Positions 11,320-20,337 of a stretch of DNA of 64,000 nucleotides are shown here, one piece after another. Location: assembly GCF_024346715.1 (NCBI RefSeq), contig NZ_AP024852.1, forward strand, positions 3,348,001 through 3,412,000, in the 5' to 3' direction. The translations under genes and the position numbers were made by a program. The stretch's first letter is position 1, and each line of letters begins with the position of its first letter. The notes under the pieces are model-generated. The model saw only the letters and a program-made list of their open reading frames with translations. It made no database searches and had not been told where the DNA came from. This stretch comes from Photobacterium swingsii (GTDB lineage Bacteria > Pseudomonadota > Gammaproteobacteria > Enterobacterales > Vibrionaceae).

Positions 11320-11631
11320 TTAAGCGCTGATGCCAGTAATTTTGACTTCAGTGAACCACTGACGGTGGCCCATTTGCTTACGAGAATGCTTACGGCGACG
11401 GAACTTAACGATTTTAACTTTATCGCCACGACCGTGTGTAACAACTTCAGCTGTTACTTTACCGCCAGCTACGAAAGGTGCACCAACGGTAACTTCTTCA
11501 CCGTTAGCTACTAGAAGAACACTGTCAAACTCAACGTTTGCGCCAGTTTCTGCGTCTAGTTTTTCCAAGCGTAAGGTTTGGCCTTCGCTCACTCGGTGTT
11601 GTTTACCACCACTTTGGAAAACAGCGTACAT
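11320..11631 (-). CDS. rplU: 50S ribosomal protein L21
   Basis: Full-length L21, 103 residues as in E. coli, binding 23S rRNA in the large subunit. It opens with [18 protein letters not shown], and the C-terminal signature [20 protein letters not shown] is intact. It is the first gene of the rplU-rpmA transcript, with a sigma70-type promoter about 90 bases upstream, divergent from ispB. Confidence 0.98.
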   Translation of the reverse strand: MYAVFQSGGKQHRVSEGQTLRLEKLDAETGANVEFDSVLLVANGEEVTVGAPFVAGGKVTAEVVTHGRGDKVKIVKFRRRKHSRKQMGHRQWFTEVKITGISA

Positions 11632-11721
11632 GTCTTACTCCGCTTTTCCGCATAGGCCACTTGCCACGGTTAATTTTTGGGCAATGGGTATGCGCTTAAT
11701 CTTGTCATCAATAGGGCGCGA

Positions 11722-11750
11722 ATGTTACGTGAAATCACATCTTCTGGCAA
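11722..11750 (-). promoter_or_regulatory. Probable sigma70 promoter of rplU-rpmA
   Basis: On the - strand TTGCCA (11745-11750), a 17-base spacer and TAACAT (11722-11727), lying about 90 bases before the rplU ATG. No experimental start is known. Confidence 0.6.
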
Positions 11751-11910
11751 GCGATTAAACAAAAAAATTGGCGAAAAGCTATTCACAAACGAAAGTCACG
11801 TGATTCACCCCCTTAGAGGTTAGGAAGATACCACATTTTTGTGTAAGATTCGGACATCAATTAAAAATAACTTTCCGCCTTTGCGGGGTCTCTTTTAGCT
11901 GGATGTATTA

Positions 11911-12885
11911 ATGGATTTTAAAGCTATCCAAGCGCTTACCGCCTTAGATATGGCGGAAGTTGACGCGAAGATACAAGCACAACTTAATTCCGACGTAGCG
12001 CTCATTAACCAACTGGGTTTTTACATTGTCAGTGGTGGGGGTAAACGCCTTCGCCCAATGCTGTCTGTATTAGCCGCTCGAGCTCTTGGCTACGAGGGTG
12101 AAAAACATACAACTGCAGCTGCTTTTGTCGAATTTATCCATACCGCAACATTGCTTCATGATGACGTGGTTGACGAGTCCGATATGCGCCGTGGAAAAGA
12201 AACGGCAAACGCAGCATTTGGCAATGCAGCAAGTGTATTAGTTGGTGATTATATCTACACTCGTTCTTTCCAAATGATGACCAGCTTACGCTCATTGCGT
12301 ATTCTAGACATCATGAGCGAAGCCACCAATGTGATTGCCGAAGGTGAGGTTCAGCAGTTGATGAACTGTAATGATCCAGATACCACCGAAGACAGCTACA
12401 TGCAGGTCATCTACTCGAAAACGGCGCGCCTTTTTGAAGCTGCAACCCAAATTGCCGCAATCATTGCAGATGCACCTGAAGAAATAGAACTTGCTTTACA
12501 AGATTACGGCCGTTACTTAGGTACCGCTTTTCAACTTATCGATGATGTGCTCGATTACATCGCTGATGGCAAAGAAATGGGTAAAAACGTCGGTGACGAT
12601 CTTGCTGAAGGTAAACCAACCCTACCTTTGCTACATGCCATGCATAACAGCAGCAATGAGCAAGAAGCGGCGATGATCCGTGAAGCCATTGAAAAAGCGA
12701 ATGGAATGGACAAGCTTGATGCCATTTTGGCATGTATGCACCAAGCAGGCTCATTAGAATACACGCAGCAACGCGCAGAAGAAGAAGCCGACAAAGCGAT
12801 TGCAGCACTTAGCCCTCTGCCTGAGTCACCTTACAAAGAAGCCTTGGTCGCACTCGCTCACTTAGCGGTGAAGCGTAATAAATAA
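11911..12885 (+). CDS. ispB: Octaprenyl diphosphate synthase IspB
   Basis: Extends farnesyl diphosphate with isopentenyl units to make the ubiquinone/menaquinone side chain. It has 324 residues (E. coli 323). The two Asp-rich metal sites are DDVVD at 84-88 and DDVLD at 211-215. GGGKRLRP at 42-49 binds the diphosphate. The chain length (C40) is inferred from E. coli. It is divergent from rplU, as in E. coli, and ends at a clear terminator. No strong ribosome site is visible before the ATG. Confidence 0.96.
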   Translation: MDFKAIQALTALDMAEVDAKIQAQLNSDVALINQLGFYIVSGGGKRLRPMLSVLAARALGYEGEKHTTAAAFVEFIHTATLLHDDVVDESDMRRGKETANAAFGNAASVLVGDYIYTRSFQMMTSLRSLRILDIMSEATNVIAEGEVQQLMNCNDPDTTEDSYMQVIYSKTARLFEAATQIAAIIADAPEEIELALQDYGRYLGTAFQLIDDVLDYIADGKEMGKNVGDDLAEGKPTLPLLHAMHNSSNEQEAAMIREAIEKANGMDKLDAILACMHQAGSLEYTQQRAEEEADKAIAALSPLPESPYKEALVALAHLAVKRNK

Positions 12886-12905
12886 CCGCTAAGCCCTGTA
12901 ACGAG

Positions 12906-12933
12906 AAAGCCTGCTTAAAATGCAGGCTTTTTT
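12906..12933 (+). terminator. Rho-independent terminator after ispB
   Basis: A perfect nine-base stem (12906-12914 with 12922-12930), seven-base loop and a run of T. Confidence 0.88.
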
Positions 12934-13068
12934 ATTTGTGAATCCGCTAACTCTCCTCTCCATGCATGTCTACCAGTGCCACAGACTCAGGATCCTTGTG
13001 ATCTCAACTACACTCAGATCGTATAACCTATACCTAGGGTGTTTTTAGATCTTCTCGGGAGAACTACC

Positions 13069-13260
13069 ATGCAAGCAAGCGATTTAAAACAAGGCATGTG
13101 GGTTGAGCATCAACACGAAATTGCTGAAATCATCGCCGTCGATCCCAGCAATAACACTGTGATCATAGAGAACCAAAACGATCATCAACGATCCAGCGTC
13201 TCTTGTGAAGAGATCACAGATCAACCGCAACTCCACACCGGCTGTGACCGTTACTACTGA
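13069..13260 (+). CDS. Small conserved-looking protein of unknown function
   Basis: A 63-residue soluble, acidic protein that I do not recognise. The start ATG 13069 follows GGGAGA; an upstream in-frame start adds ten unsupported residues. The first half (DLKQGMWVEHQHEIAEIIAVD) reads like a small SH3/KOW-type beta barrel, vaguely similar to the N-terminal strand pattern of elongation factor P, but this is only a visual resemblance. There are two Cys near the C terminus (SCEE and GCDR). It is a single gene with its own terminator, between ispB and mdh. The good ribosome site and clean frame make it likely to be real. Confidence 0.65.
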   Translation: MQASDLKQGMWVEHQHEIAEIIAVDPSNNTVIIENQNDHQRSSVSCEEITDQPQLHTGCDRYY

Positions 13261-13293
13261 TACTCACGCATGTCGGCATAAATAGCAGGCACA

Positions 13294-13319
13294 AAAAAGC
13301 GGCATAATCGCCGCTTTTT
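13294..13319. terminator. Bidirectional terminator between the small gene and mdh
   Basis: A perfect ten-base stem (13294-13303 with 13310-13319) with A residues on one side and T on the other, placed between converging genes. Confidence 0.88.
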
Positions 13320-13346
13320 CATTAACAAACGAGAGAACCAAAGCGA

Positions 13347-14285
13347 TTACTTCGCAGCGAACTCTTCACCTTTGGCGATATCACCTTGAAGCGTGTCTAG
13401 CATGCTTTCGAGTGCTTGTTGCTCAAATGCACTCAAGCTACCGTAATCCATCACTTCTTCTACACCCTCTTTACCAAGCAGTACCGGTTGTGCGAAGAAG
13501 CGTGCATGCTTACCATCACCTTCGACGTAAGCGCACTCAACGACGCTTTCTTCACCCTGTAGTGCGCGAACAAGTGCAAGACCAAAGCGACATGCAGCCT
13601 GACCCATAGACAGTGTTGCAGAACCACCACCCGCTTTAGCTTCAACAACCTCAGTACCCGCATTTTGGATACGTGGGGTTAATGCTTTCACTTCTTCTTC
13701 GGTGAACTCTACACCTTCTACCTGAGATAGAAGAGGAAGGATCGTAACGCCTGAGTGACCACCAATAACAGGGACACGAACATTGCATGGCTCAGTGCCT
13801 TTTAACTCAGCAACGAAAGTTTCAGAGCGAATAACATCCAGTGTTGTTACACCAAACAGTTTACGCTTGTCGTATACGCCTGCTTTTTTCAATACGTCAG
13901 CCGCAATCGCCACTGTGGTGTTAACTGGGTTAGTAATAATACCGACACAAGCTTTAGGGCATACAACGGCAATTTTTTCAGCCAGTGATTTTACAATGCC
14001 CGCATTGACATTAAATAGGTCAGCACGATCCATACCTGGCTTACGCGCAACACCCGCTGAGATCAAAACAACATCAGCACCTTCTAACGCAGGAGTTGGA
14101 TCCTCACCACAGTAACCTTTAATTGAAACAGGCGTCGGGATATGACTAAGATCAACCGCAACACCAGGTGTAACAGGGGCAATGTCATAAAGAGCAAGAT
14201 CAGAACCTGCAGGTAGGCGGTTTTTCAATAGCAAAGCTAACGCTTGGCCGATACCACCAGCAGCACCAATGACAGCAACTTTCAT
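13347..14285 (-). CDS. mdh: Malate dehydrogenase (NAD+)
   Basis: Interconverts malate and oxaloacetate in the TCA cycle. It has 312 residues, as in E. coli. The nucleotide-binding loop GAAGGIG is at 7-13. Substrate and catalytic residues Arg81, Arg87, Asp150, Arg153 and His177 fall at the same numbers as in E. coli MDH, which separates it from lactate dehydrogenase. The start ATG follows AAAGGAGA. It is divergent from argR, as in E. coli, and has a long 5' leader carrying a large inverted repeat. Confidence 0.98.
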   Translation of the reverse strand: MKVAVIGAAGGIGQALALLLKNRLPAGSDLALYDIAPVTPGVAVDLSHIPTPVSIKGYCGEDPTPALEGADVVLISAGVARKPGMDRADLFNVNAGIVKSLAEKIAVVCPKACVGIITNPVNTTVAIAADVLKKAGVYDKRKLFGVTTLDVIRSETFVAELKGTEPCNVRVPVIGGHSGVTILPLLSQVEGVEFTEEEVKALTPRIQNAGTEVVEAKAGGGSATLSMGQAACRFGLALVRALQGEESVVECAYVEGDGKHARFFAQPVLLGKEGVEEVMDYGSLSAFEQQALESMLDTLQGDIAKGEEFAAK

Positions 14286-14336
14286 ATTCGTTCTCCTTTA
14301 CGATAGAAGTATATTTTTCAGACCAAAATCAATCAC

Positions 14337-14392
14337 ATTAACTAATTGTCTCACGACTCTTCTTAACGATCCTTTCTGATCAATTAGTTAAT
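14337..14392 (-). other. Inverted repeat in the mdh 5' leader
   Basis: Perfect 12-base arms, ATTAACTAATTG (14337-14348) and its complement (14381-14392), around a 32-base spacer. It lies just downstream of the predicted mdh promoter, so the transcript could fold it at its very 5' end. Its function is unknown. Confidence 0.6.
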
Positions 14393-14403
14393 CTGGTTAA
14401 AAC

Positions 14404-14412
14404 GTTATAGCA
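14404..14412 (-). promoter_or_regulatory. Possible extended -10 promoter of mdh
   Basis: On the - strand TGCTATAAC, an extended -10 element. The nearest -35-like hexamers have non-ideal spacing (TTGTAT at 15 bases, TTGATT at 19). This 393-base mdh-argR gap also holds a TATAAT at 14506-14511 on the + strand, with no good -35, that could serve argR. Confidence 0.4.
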
Positions 14413-14678
14413 AGCCTAAAAGAAATACAATCAAACACCACTTGGTTTGCGAAGTCACGCATAAGGTGTAAAAAATGTGCTAGATGAATAACCATATGGC
14501 TTGCTTATAATGAGATTCAAGTCTCGATTTCAACACGAATAGAGCTTGAATATAGCCGAATGCTATTAATAATTTTTCGTAATAGTGATTAGAACATCAG
14601 TTTGCATGAACACTGTTTGCTACAACTGGCATGCTTATGCAAAAATACGCTACCTCGTCCCTGTTCATACTAAAAATT

Positions 14679-15149
14679 ATGCGCAATTCAGATAAGCAAG
14701 AACGTCTAATCAAAGCCTTTAAATCAATCTTGAAAGAAGAGAAATTCAGCTCTCAGGGTGAAATTGTTGATGCTCTGAAAGCTCAAGGGTTCGAAAATAT
14801 TAATCAATCGAAAGTATCCCGAATGTTAACCAAGTTCGGTGCGGTACGAACCCGTAATGCAAAAATGGAAATGGTGTACTGCCTTCCTGTTGAGCTAGGT
14901 GTGCCAACAACCTCTAGCCCACTTAAAGAATTAGTAATGGAAGTTGGCTACAACAGTGCTTTAGTGGTTATCCACACAGGTCCTGGTGCAGCGCAAGTGA
15001 TTGCTCGTTTGTTGGATTCTTTAGGTAAAGCAGAAGGTATCCTTGGTGTTGTTGCGGGTGATGATACGATTTTCATTACACCCACTCACACTATTACAAC
15101 CGAAGATCTGTATAACTCTGTTTGCGATCTGTTTGATTACAGTAAGTAA
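14679..15149 (+). CDS. argR: Arginine repressor ArgR
   Basis: Hexameric regulator of arginine synthesis and cofactor for Xer recombination at cer-type sites. It has 156 residues from ATG 14679, matching the E. coli start MRSSAKQEE; the upstream ATG at 14631 adds 16 residues unlike the family. The winged-helix DNA-binding domain covers about 1-70 ([32 protein letters not shown]). The C-terminal arginine-binding and oligomerisation domain contains [16 protein letters not shown] and GDDTIF. The ribosome site is weak. I did not find a clean paired ARG box upstream, so autoregulation is not shown. Confidence 0.96.
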   Translation: MRNSDKQERLIKAFKSILKEEKFSSQGEIVDALKAQGFENINQSKVSRMLTKFGAVRTRNAKMEMVYCLPVELGVPTTSSPLKELVMEVGYNSALVVIHTGPGAAQVIARLLDSLGKAEGILGVVAGDDTIFITPTHTITTEDLYNSVCDLFDYSK

Positions 15150-15154
15150 ATACT

Positions 15155-15182
15155 ATAACTGGGTAGCCAGCTACCCAGTTAT
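15155..15182 (+). terminator. Hairpin after argR
   Basis: A perfect 12-base stem with loop CCAG directly after the argR stop. It lacks a T run, so it may be a weak terminator or an mRNA 3' end protector. Confidence 0.5.
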
Positions 15183-15330
15183 AAAGTGAGACCCGCTTCA
15201 CATTCAAACGAAATCCCCCTCGCGACACCACCTCAATGCAAGATATTGATTTTTAAAGTCAATCACACAGCAGCCCTTGTTTCAACTTGTTATAAACCCT
15301 TAACCAAACAGCAATTTTGTTAACATCATT

Positions 15331-15359
15331 TTAAACTTATGGTTTAGTTTTGCTATTAT
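15331..15359 (+). promoter_or_regulatory. Possible promoter of the TRAP operon
   Basis: TTAAAC (15331-15336), 17 bases, then TATTAT (15354-15359) preceded by TGC as an extended -10. It is the best candidate in the gap before the binding-protein gene. Confidence 0.4.
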
Positions 15360-15389
15360 CATCGTGATTTGCATCTCGCAATGATGCCG

Positions 15390-15405
15390 TTTCCAACGAT
15401 GGAAA
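15390..15405. promoter_or_regulatory. Palindrome, possible operator of the TRAP operon
   Basis: TTTCCA, four bases, TGGAAA: a perfect two-fold-symmetric site 31 bases after the predicted -10 and 43 bases before the ATG. The cognate regulator is unknown. Confidence 0.4.
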
Positions 15406-15448
15406 GCATTTCCACATGCAAGATAACAACAATTAGGAAGGGATAAAC

Positions 15449-16420
15449 ATGGCATTGAAACAACTATTAAAAGTTAGTGCTATCGCTGCAGCATTTGCTG
15501 TATCAGGTATGGCTAACGCCCAAGAGTTTATTACGATTGGTACAGGTTCGGTAACAGGCGTGTACTACCCAACAGGTGGGGCAATTTGTAAGCTTGTAAA
15601 CAAAGATCGTAAAGAGCACAAAGTGCGTTGTTCTGTCGAATCAACAGGTGGATCAATTTACAACGTTAATACCATGCGTGCAGGTGAACTGGACTTTGGT
15701 ATTGTACAATCCGATTGGCAATATCATGGCTATAACGGCACCAGTAAATTTACGGATCAAGGCCCGTATAAAAAACTACGTGCTGTCTTCTCTCTTCATA
15801 CTGAACCCTTCAATATCATTGCACGTGCCGACTCAGGCATTAATGGTGTTAAAGACCTGAAAGGTAAACGCGTCAATATTGGTAACCCGGGTTCTGGCGA
15901 TCGCGCGACCATGGGTGTTGTCATGGATGTACTAGGTTGGACCAATGCGGACTTTAAACTGGCGGCAGAATTAAAAGGTTCTGAACGTTCACAAGCCCTT
16001 TGTGATAACAAGATTGATGCCTTCATCTACATGGTTGGTCACCCAAATGGTTCAATCAAAGAAGCTACAACCTCTTGTGATGCAAAACTCGTTTCTGCAC
16101 AGGGTGCTGAAATTGACAAGATTGTTGCAGACAACCCTTACTACGCGAAAAGTACCGTCCCTGGTGGCATGTACAAAGGCACTGATAACGATGTAAACAG
16201 CTTCGGTGTTGCAGCAACATTGGTTTCATCAACCGATGTTTCAGATGACGTTGTTTACGCGGTTGTGAAATCCGTCTTCGAGAACTTTGATACCTTCAAG
16301 CGCCTACACCCTGCGTTTGCGAATCTAAAACCAGAGCAAATGGTGAAGGATGGTCTATCGATTCCTTTACACCCTGGCGCTGTTCGCTACTACAAAGAAA
16401 AAGGTTACCTACCAAAGTAA
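15449..16420 (+). CDS. TAXI-family TRAP transporter solute-binding protein
   Basis: Periplasmic solute receptor of a tripartite ATP-independent (ion-gradient-driven) transporter, 323 residues. The signal peptide runs to about ANA-QEF (residue 24). The mature protein starts with the family pattern ITIGTGSVTGVYYPTGGAIC. Later landmarks are GELDFGIVQSDWQYHGYNG, a loop with GKRVNIGNPGSGDRATM, and a C-terminal PLHPGAVRYYKEKG. It starts after AGGAAGGG. The permease gene follows after a strong intercistronic hairpin. Substrate cannot be read from sequence; TAXI systems with known substrates carry glutamate or other carboxylates. Confidence 0.93.
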   Translation: MALKQLLKVSAIAAAFAVSGMANAQEFITIGTGSVTGVYYPTGGAICKLVNKDRKEHKVRCSVESTGGSIYNVNTMRAGELDFGIVQSDWQYHGYNGTSKFTDQGPYKKLRAVFSLHTEPFNIIARADSGINGVKDLKGKRVNIGNPGSGDRATMGVVMDVLGWTNADFKLAAELKGSERSQALCDNKIDAFIYMVGHPNGSIKEATTSCDAKLVSAQGAEIDKIVADNPYYAKSTVPGGMYKGTDNDVNSFGVAATLVSSTDVSDDVVYAVVKSVFENFDTFKRLHPAFANLKPEQMVKDGLSIPLHPGAVRYYKEKGYLPK

Positions 16421-16459
16421 TCGCTTTCGACTAAAGTTAAGAGGCACTTGCTGCCAACC

Positions 16460-16483
16460 TATGCGCCGCCTCTGCGGCGCATA
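16460..16483 (+). other. Intercistronic hairpin in the TRAP operon
   Basis: A perfect ten-base GC-rich stem with loop CTCT, 39 bases after the binding-protein stop and with no T run. It could protect the upstream mRNA or partially terminate, giving more receptor than permease. Confidence 0.6.
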
Positions 16484-16548
16484 GTGCTTTATAGAACACA
16501 ACATTAATAACACAAATAATAAATCAGCCCATCGAAGAAGGATGATGC

Positions 16549-19134
16549 ATGACGAAGACAACGCAAACGTCGGCAGATGTGCAAGATATGGTGGCGCAGG
16601 CAGATACAGGGGCAAGGAACCCAACAGGGCTTGCTGGACGTATCTTATGGTTTGTACCTCTATGCTGGTCACTGTTTCAGCTTTGGTACGCTTCACCACT
16701 GCCATTTATTTTTAATTTTGCCATCCTAAATGACACAGAAGCACGCTCTGTTCACTTAGCTTTCGCTATTTTCTTAGCCTTTACGGCTTACCCCGCCTTA
16801 AAACGCTCACCACGAGATCATATTCCTGCTGTTGACTGGCTACTTGCTCTTGCGGGTAGTTTTGCTGCTGCTTATATCTATATTTTCTACACCAGCCTTG
16901 CTGAGCGTTCAGGCGCACCGACGCAAACTGATATTATCGTCGCTGTCGCTGGGATGATTTTGTTGCTCGAAGCAACGCGCCGTGCATTAGGTCCACCGCT
17001 TATGGTGGTTGCGGCAGTCTTCCTACTCTATACCTTTGGTGGCCCACACATGCCCGATGTGATCGCGCATAAAGGGGCAAGCCTTAATAAGGCTATGTCG
17101 CATTTATGGCTCACCACGGAAGGGGTTTTTGGGGTTGCTTTAGGGGTTTCAACCTCCTTTGTTTTCTTATTTGTCCTCTTTGGTGCCATGTTAGAACGCG
17201 CAGGGGCTGGTGCTTACTTTATTAAGGTCGCCTTCTCTTTGCTTGGCCATATGCGTGGTGGACCAGCAAAAGCAGCGGTAGTCGCGTCTGGTCTATCTGG
17301 GCTCGTTTCTGGTTCATCCATCGCTAACGTTGTGACAACGGGTACATTCACCATCCCACTCATGAAACGAGTCGGCTTTCCCGGTACCAAAGCCGGCGCC
17401 GTTGAAGTCGCGGCATCGACTAACGGTCAGCTAACGCCACCTATTATGGGGGCTGCGGCATTCTTGATGGTTGAGTATGTGGGGATTTCCTATGTTGAAG
17501 TGATTAAAGCGGCATTACTGCCAGCATTAATTTCCTATATCGCTCTACTTTATATTGTTCACCTTGAAGCCTGTAAAGCCGGTATGTCAGGGCTACCACG
17601 TCGTTATAAGCCAACTATGGCACAAAGCTTGTTGTCCTTTACAGGCACAATCTTAGGCTTAATCGTATTAAGTGCGGCAGTCTATTATGGGGTGGGCTGG
17701 ACTAAAGATGTCTTTGGTGCTGCGGCAACACCTATGATTGCCGTGGTGATCATGATTGCTTATGTGGCCTTAGTTCGACTCTCGGCTGGTTATCAAGATC
17801 ACCGAATGGAAGACCCAAATCAAGAGTTAACCGAAGTGCCCGATCCTGGCCCTACCGTTAAATCAGGTTTGTACTTCCTACTGCCTATCGTGGTGCTGGT
17901 ATGGTGTTTAACCGTAGAGCGTTTCTCTCCTGGCCTCTCTGCTTTCTGGGCTACGGTGTTTATGATCTTTATCTTGTTAACTCAGCGCCCGTTATTGGCA
18001 TTGTTTAACAAAGAAAAAAGCTTGCCTGATGCCGCAATGGAAGGCGTACACGACTTATTAGAGAGCCTCGTCTCTGGTGCACGCAACATGATAGGTATCG
18101 GGGTCGCGACAGCGGCTGCAGGTACGGTCGTCGGTGTTGTTACCCTCACAGGGATCGGCTTAGTGATGACCGACTTTGTCGAGTTCATTTCAGGCGGTAA
18201 TATCATTCTGATGCTGATCTTTACGGCCATCATTAGTTTGATATTAGGTATGGGACTTCCAACCACAGCAAATTACATCGTGGTTTCAACCTTAATGGCA
18301 CCAGTTATCGTCACCCTAGGTGCGCAAAATGGTCTGATTATTCCATTAATTGCGGTCCACCTGTTTGTGTTCTATTTTGGGATCCTCGCCGATGATACCC
18401 CCCCTGTCGGTTTAGCGGCCTTTGCTGCCGCTGCAATCGCAAAATCAGATCCGATCAGGACGGGTATTCAAGGCTTCACCTACGATATTCGTACCGCCAT
18501 TCTACCTTTCATGTTTATCTTCAATACCCAGCTATTAATGATGAATATTGATACTTGGTGGCACCTATTACTCACAGTCGGCTCTGCTGTCATCGCCATG
18601 CTAACCTTCTCGGCGGCGACACAAGGGTGGTGGTTTACCAAGACTAAATGGTGGGAAGTCGCAGCCCTACTGCTTATCACCTTCACCTTGTTCCGTCCTG
18701 GATTCTGGTGGGATATGGTCTATCCTGCAAAACATGAAATGCCAGGTACGCTCATCGTCGATGCTGCAGATAAACTGGCGATTGGCGAGCCTATCGAACT
18801 GCAAGTGTCAGGTGAAAACCTAGAAGGTAAAATGATCAGCAAACACGTGCGCTTACCTTTCGACGAAACCGCGGTTAATCCAAATGATCGCATCGCATCG
18901 ACTGGACTAATGCTTCGTCAAGAAGGTGACAAGATGTTGGTCGATATGATCGAATTTGGTAGCCCAGCAGAAGCAGCTGGCATCGACTTTGATTGGGAGA
19001 TCACAAAAGTCAGCCTGCCTGCTGTTAGGCCGATGAAAGAATGGGTCTTTGTACCCACTTTACTCTTGCTTGTTGCTTTAGGATGGAACCAACATCGACG
19101 GGCGCAATTAACGCAAACGTCCACAACAGCATAA
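16549..19134 (+). CDS. Fused TRAP transporter permease (4TM-12TM)
   Basis: Inner-membrane permease of 861 residues combining the small (DctQ-like) and large (DctM-like) TRAP subunits, as is usual for TAXI systems. The N-terminal quarter has several helices. The DctM part carries GLVSGSSIANVVTTGTFTIP and, near the second half, ILGMGLPTTANYIVVSTLMAP and the LADDTPPVGLAAFAAAAIA signature. The last 150 or so residues form a soluble segment with a PDZ-like stretch (LVDMIEFGSPAEAAGIDFDWEI) between hydrophobic helices; I believe this is the DUF3394-type tail of this subfamily. The start follows GAAGGATG. It lies between its receptor and a Usp gene. Confidence 0.94.
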   Translation: MTKTTQTSADVQDMVAQADTGARNPTGLAGRILWFVPLCWSLFQLWYASPLPFIFNFAILNDTEARSVHLAFAIFLAFTAYPALKRSPRDHIPAVDWLLALAGSFAAAYIYIFYTSLAERSGAPTQTDIIVAVAGMILLLEATRRALGPPLMVVAAVFLLYTFGGPHMPDVIAHKGASLNKAMSHLWLTTEGVFGVALGVSTSFVFLFVLFGAMLERAGAGAYFIKVAFSLLGHMRGGPAKAAVVASGLSGLVSGSSIANVVTTGTFTIPLMKRVGFPGTKAGAVEVAASTNGQLTPPIMGAAAFLMVEYVGISYVEVIKAALLPALISYIALLYIVHLEACKAGMSGLPRRYKPTMAQSLLSFTGTILGLIVLSAAVYYGVGWTKDVFGAAATPMIAVVIMIAYVALVRLSAGYQDHRMEDPNQELTEVPDPGPTVKSGLYFLLPIVVLVWCLTVERFSPGLSAFWATVFMIFILLTQRPLLALFNKEKSLPDAAMEGVHDLLESLVSGARNMIGIGVATAAAGTVVGVVTLTGIGLVMTDFVEFISGGNIILMLIFTAIISLILGMGLPTTANYIVVSTLMAPVIVTLGAQNGLIIPLIAVHLFVFYFGILADDTPPVGLAAFAAAAIAKSDPIRTGIQGFTYDIRTAILPFMFIFNTQLLMMNIDTWWHLLLTVGSAVIAMLTFSAATQGWWFTKTKWWEVAALLLITFTLFRPGFWWDMVYPAKHEMPGTLIVDAADKLAIGEPIELQVSGENLEGKMISKHVRLPFDETAVNPNDRIASTGLMLRQEGDKMLVDMIEFGSPAEAAGIDFDWEITKVSLPAVRPMKEWVFVPTLLLLVALGWNQHRRAQLTQTSTTA

Positions 19135-19191
19135 CCTCAACGTCAGGGAAGCCAGTCTTCCCTGACAACGCTATTTGCAAAGAGACTAACT

Positions 19192-19641
19192 ATGTATAAA
19201 CAAATTTTGGTTCCTGTTGATCTCAATGATCAGGGCTTTGCGGATAAAGCCGTTGAGCTTGCCGTCTGGCACGCAAAACAAAGTAATGCGACTATCCATT
19301 TATTGAACGTACTGCCCGGCATCCATATGTCGATGGTATCTAGCTATTTTCCTAAAGATGCTGCACGTAAGATGCGTCAAGATGCTCAGGCCCAGCTAAA
19401 AGCCTTTGCTGAACAATATATCCCCGACGAAGTACTGCACCATCAGTATATTTCGGAAGGAAAGACGTGGAGCACGATTATTGATAATGCAACACGTGTG
19501 GGAGCAGATCTTATCATAATGCCTAGCCATAAACGCTCCAAACTGGATAAGGTCATGCTCGGCTCTGTGGCCGCCAAAGTGGTTGAGAACTCTCCCATCA
19601 ATGTGTTGGTACTCAAACCACAAGGTCTGGTAACCGAATAG
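19192..19641 (+). CDS. Universal stress protein family, TRAP-associated
   Basis: A cytoplasmic 149-residue UspA-fold protein starting MYKQILVPVDLND. It is the last gene of the TRAP operon, 57 bases after the permease. This arrangement resembles TeaD of the Halomonas ectoine TRAP system, where a Usp protein modulates transport. The C-terminal nucleotide loop reads MPSHKRSKLDKVMLGSVAAKVV. The usual GSHGRxGL start is altered to PSHKRSKL while the GS of the second half is kept, so ATP binding is uncertain. A role in tuning this transporter is inferred from position. Confidence 0.9.
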   Translation: MYKQILVPVDLNDQGFADKAVELAVWHAKQSNATIHLLNVLPGIHMSMVSSYFPKDAARKMRQDAQAQLKAFAEQYIPDEVLHHQYISEGKTWSTIIDNATRVGADLIIMPSHKRSKLDKVMLGSVAAKVVENSPINVLVLKPQGLVTE

Positions 19642-19672
19642 TCGTCACGAATCCCTTTTATGACCATCCAAT

Positions 19673-19700
19673 AAAAAAGCTCGCTGGTGCGAGCTTTTTT
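19673..19700. terminator. Bidirectional terminator between usp and ubiX
   Basis: A perfect 12-base stem (19673-19684 with 19689-19700), loop TGGT, A tract left and T tract right. It serves both converging genes. Confidence 0.9.
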
Positions 19701-19708
19701 CTATGTGC

Positions 19709-20323
19709 TTAGCGGTGATCATAGCCCCAACGCGGCACTAACCCTTGCTCAACGCCTAAGTGATCCAATATTCTCGCCACCATAAAATCGACCAAATCAT
19801 CAATCGACTGCGGTTGATGATAGAATCCTGGTGCAGCTGGCATAATAGTGACCCCCATTTGGGATAGCTTGAGCATATTCTCGAGATGTAAGGTCGAAAA
19901 TGGCGTTTCACGCACCACCATCAATAGTTGCCCACGCTCTTTCATCACCACATCAGCAGCACGCTCTAGCAGGTTATCCGACATACCGTGTGCCACCGAT
20001 GCTAAAGTCCCGGCAGAGCACGGACACACCACCATTTTTTTCGGGGCAGCAGAGCCTGAAGCAACAGGTGAAAACCAGTCTTCTTTTCCGCAAACCTCTA
20101 ATTTAGTGGCATCGCAGGCTAAATGATCAACCAAGGCTTTCTTCGCCGCTTCTGGGCCCGATGGTAACTTCAAGCCATGCTCGGTCGCTAATACCACTCT
20201 CGCCGCTGAAGATATCAGTAAATAGACCTGATAATCCGCCGCTAATAAGCATTCAAGTAAGCGTAGACCATAAGGAGCGCCAGAAGCGCCTGTCCACGCG
20301 AGTGTGATCCGTTTATCGGCCAT
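19709..20323 (-). CDS. ubiX: Flavin prenyltransferase UbiX
   Basis: Makes the prenylated FMN cofactor used by UbiD-type decarboxylases in ubiquinone synthesis. It has 204 residues. The N terminus [20 protein letters not shown] is the FMN-binding family start. The conserved core [30 protein letters not shown] and the following [16 protein letters not shown] are intact, as is PAAPGFYH. It begins 14 bases after the mpl stop on the same strand, so the two are probably co-transcribed. Confidence 0.95.
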   Translation of the reverse strand: MADKRITLAWTGASGAPYGLRLLECLLAADYQVYLLISSAARVVLATEHGLKLPSGPEAAKKALVDHLACDATKLEVCGKEDWFSPVASGSAAPKKMVVCPCSAGTLASVAHGMSDNLLERAADVVMKERGQLLMVVRETPFSTLHLENMLKLSQMGVTIMPAAPGFYHQPQSIDDLVDFMVARILDHLGVEQGLVPRWGYDHR

Positions 20324-20337
20324 GTTACATCTTCTTT

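Noticed and set aside
14506..14678. Possible ARG boxes upstream of argR
   Set aside because: Single TGAAT-like half-sites occur, but no properly spaced 18-base palindrome pair was found.
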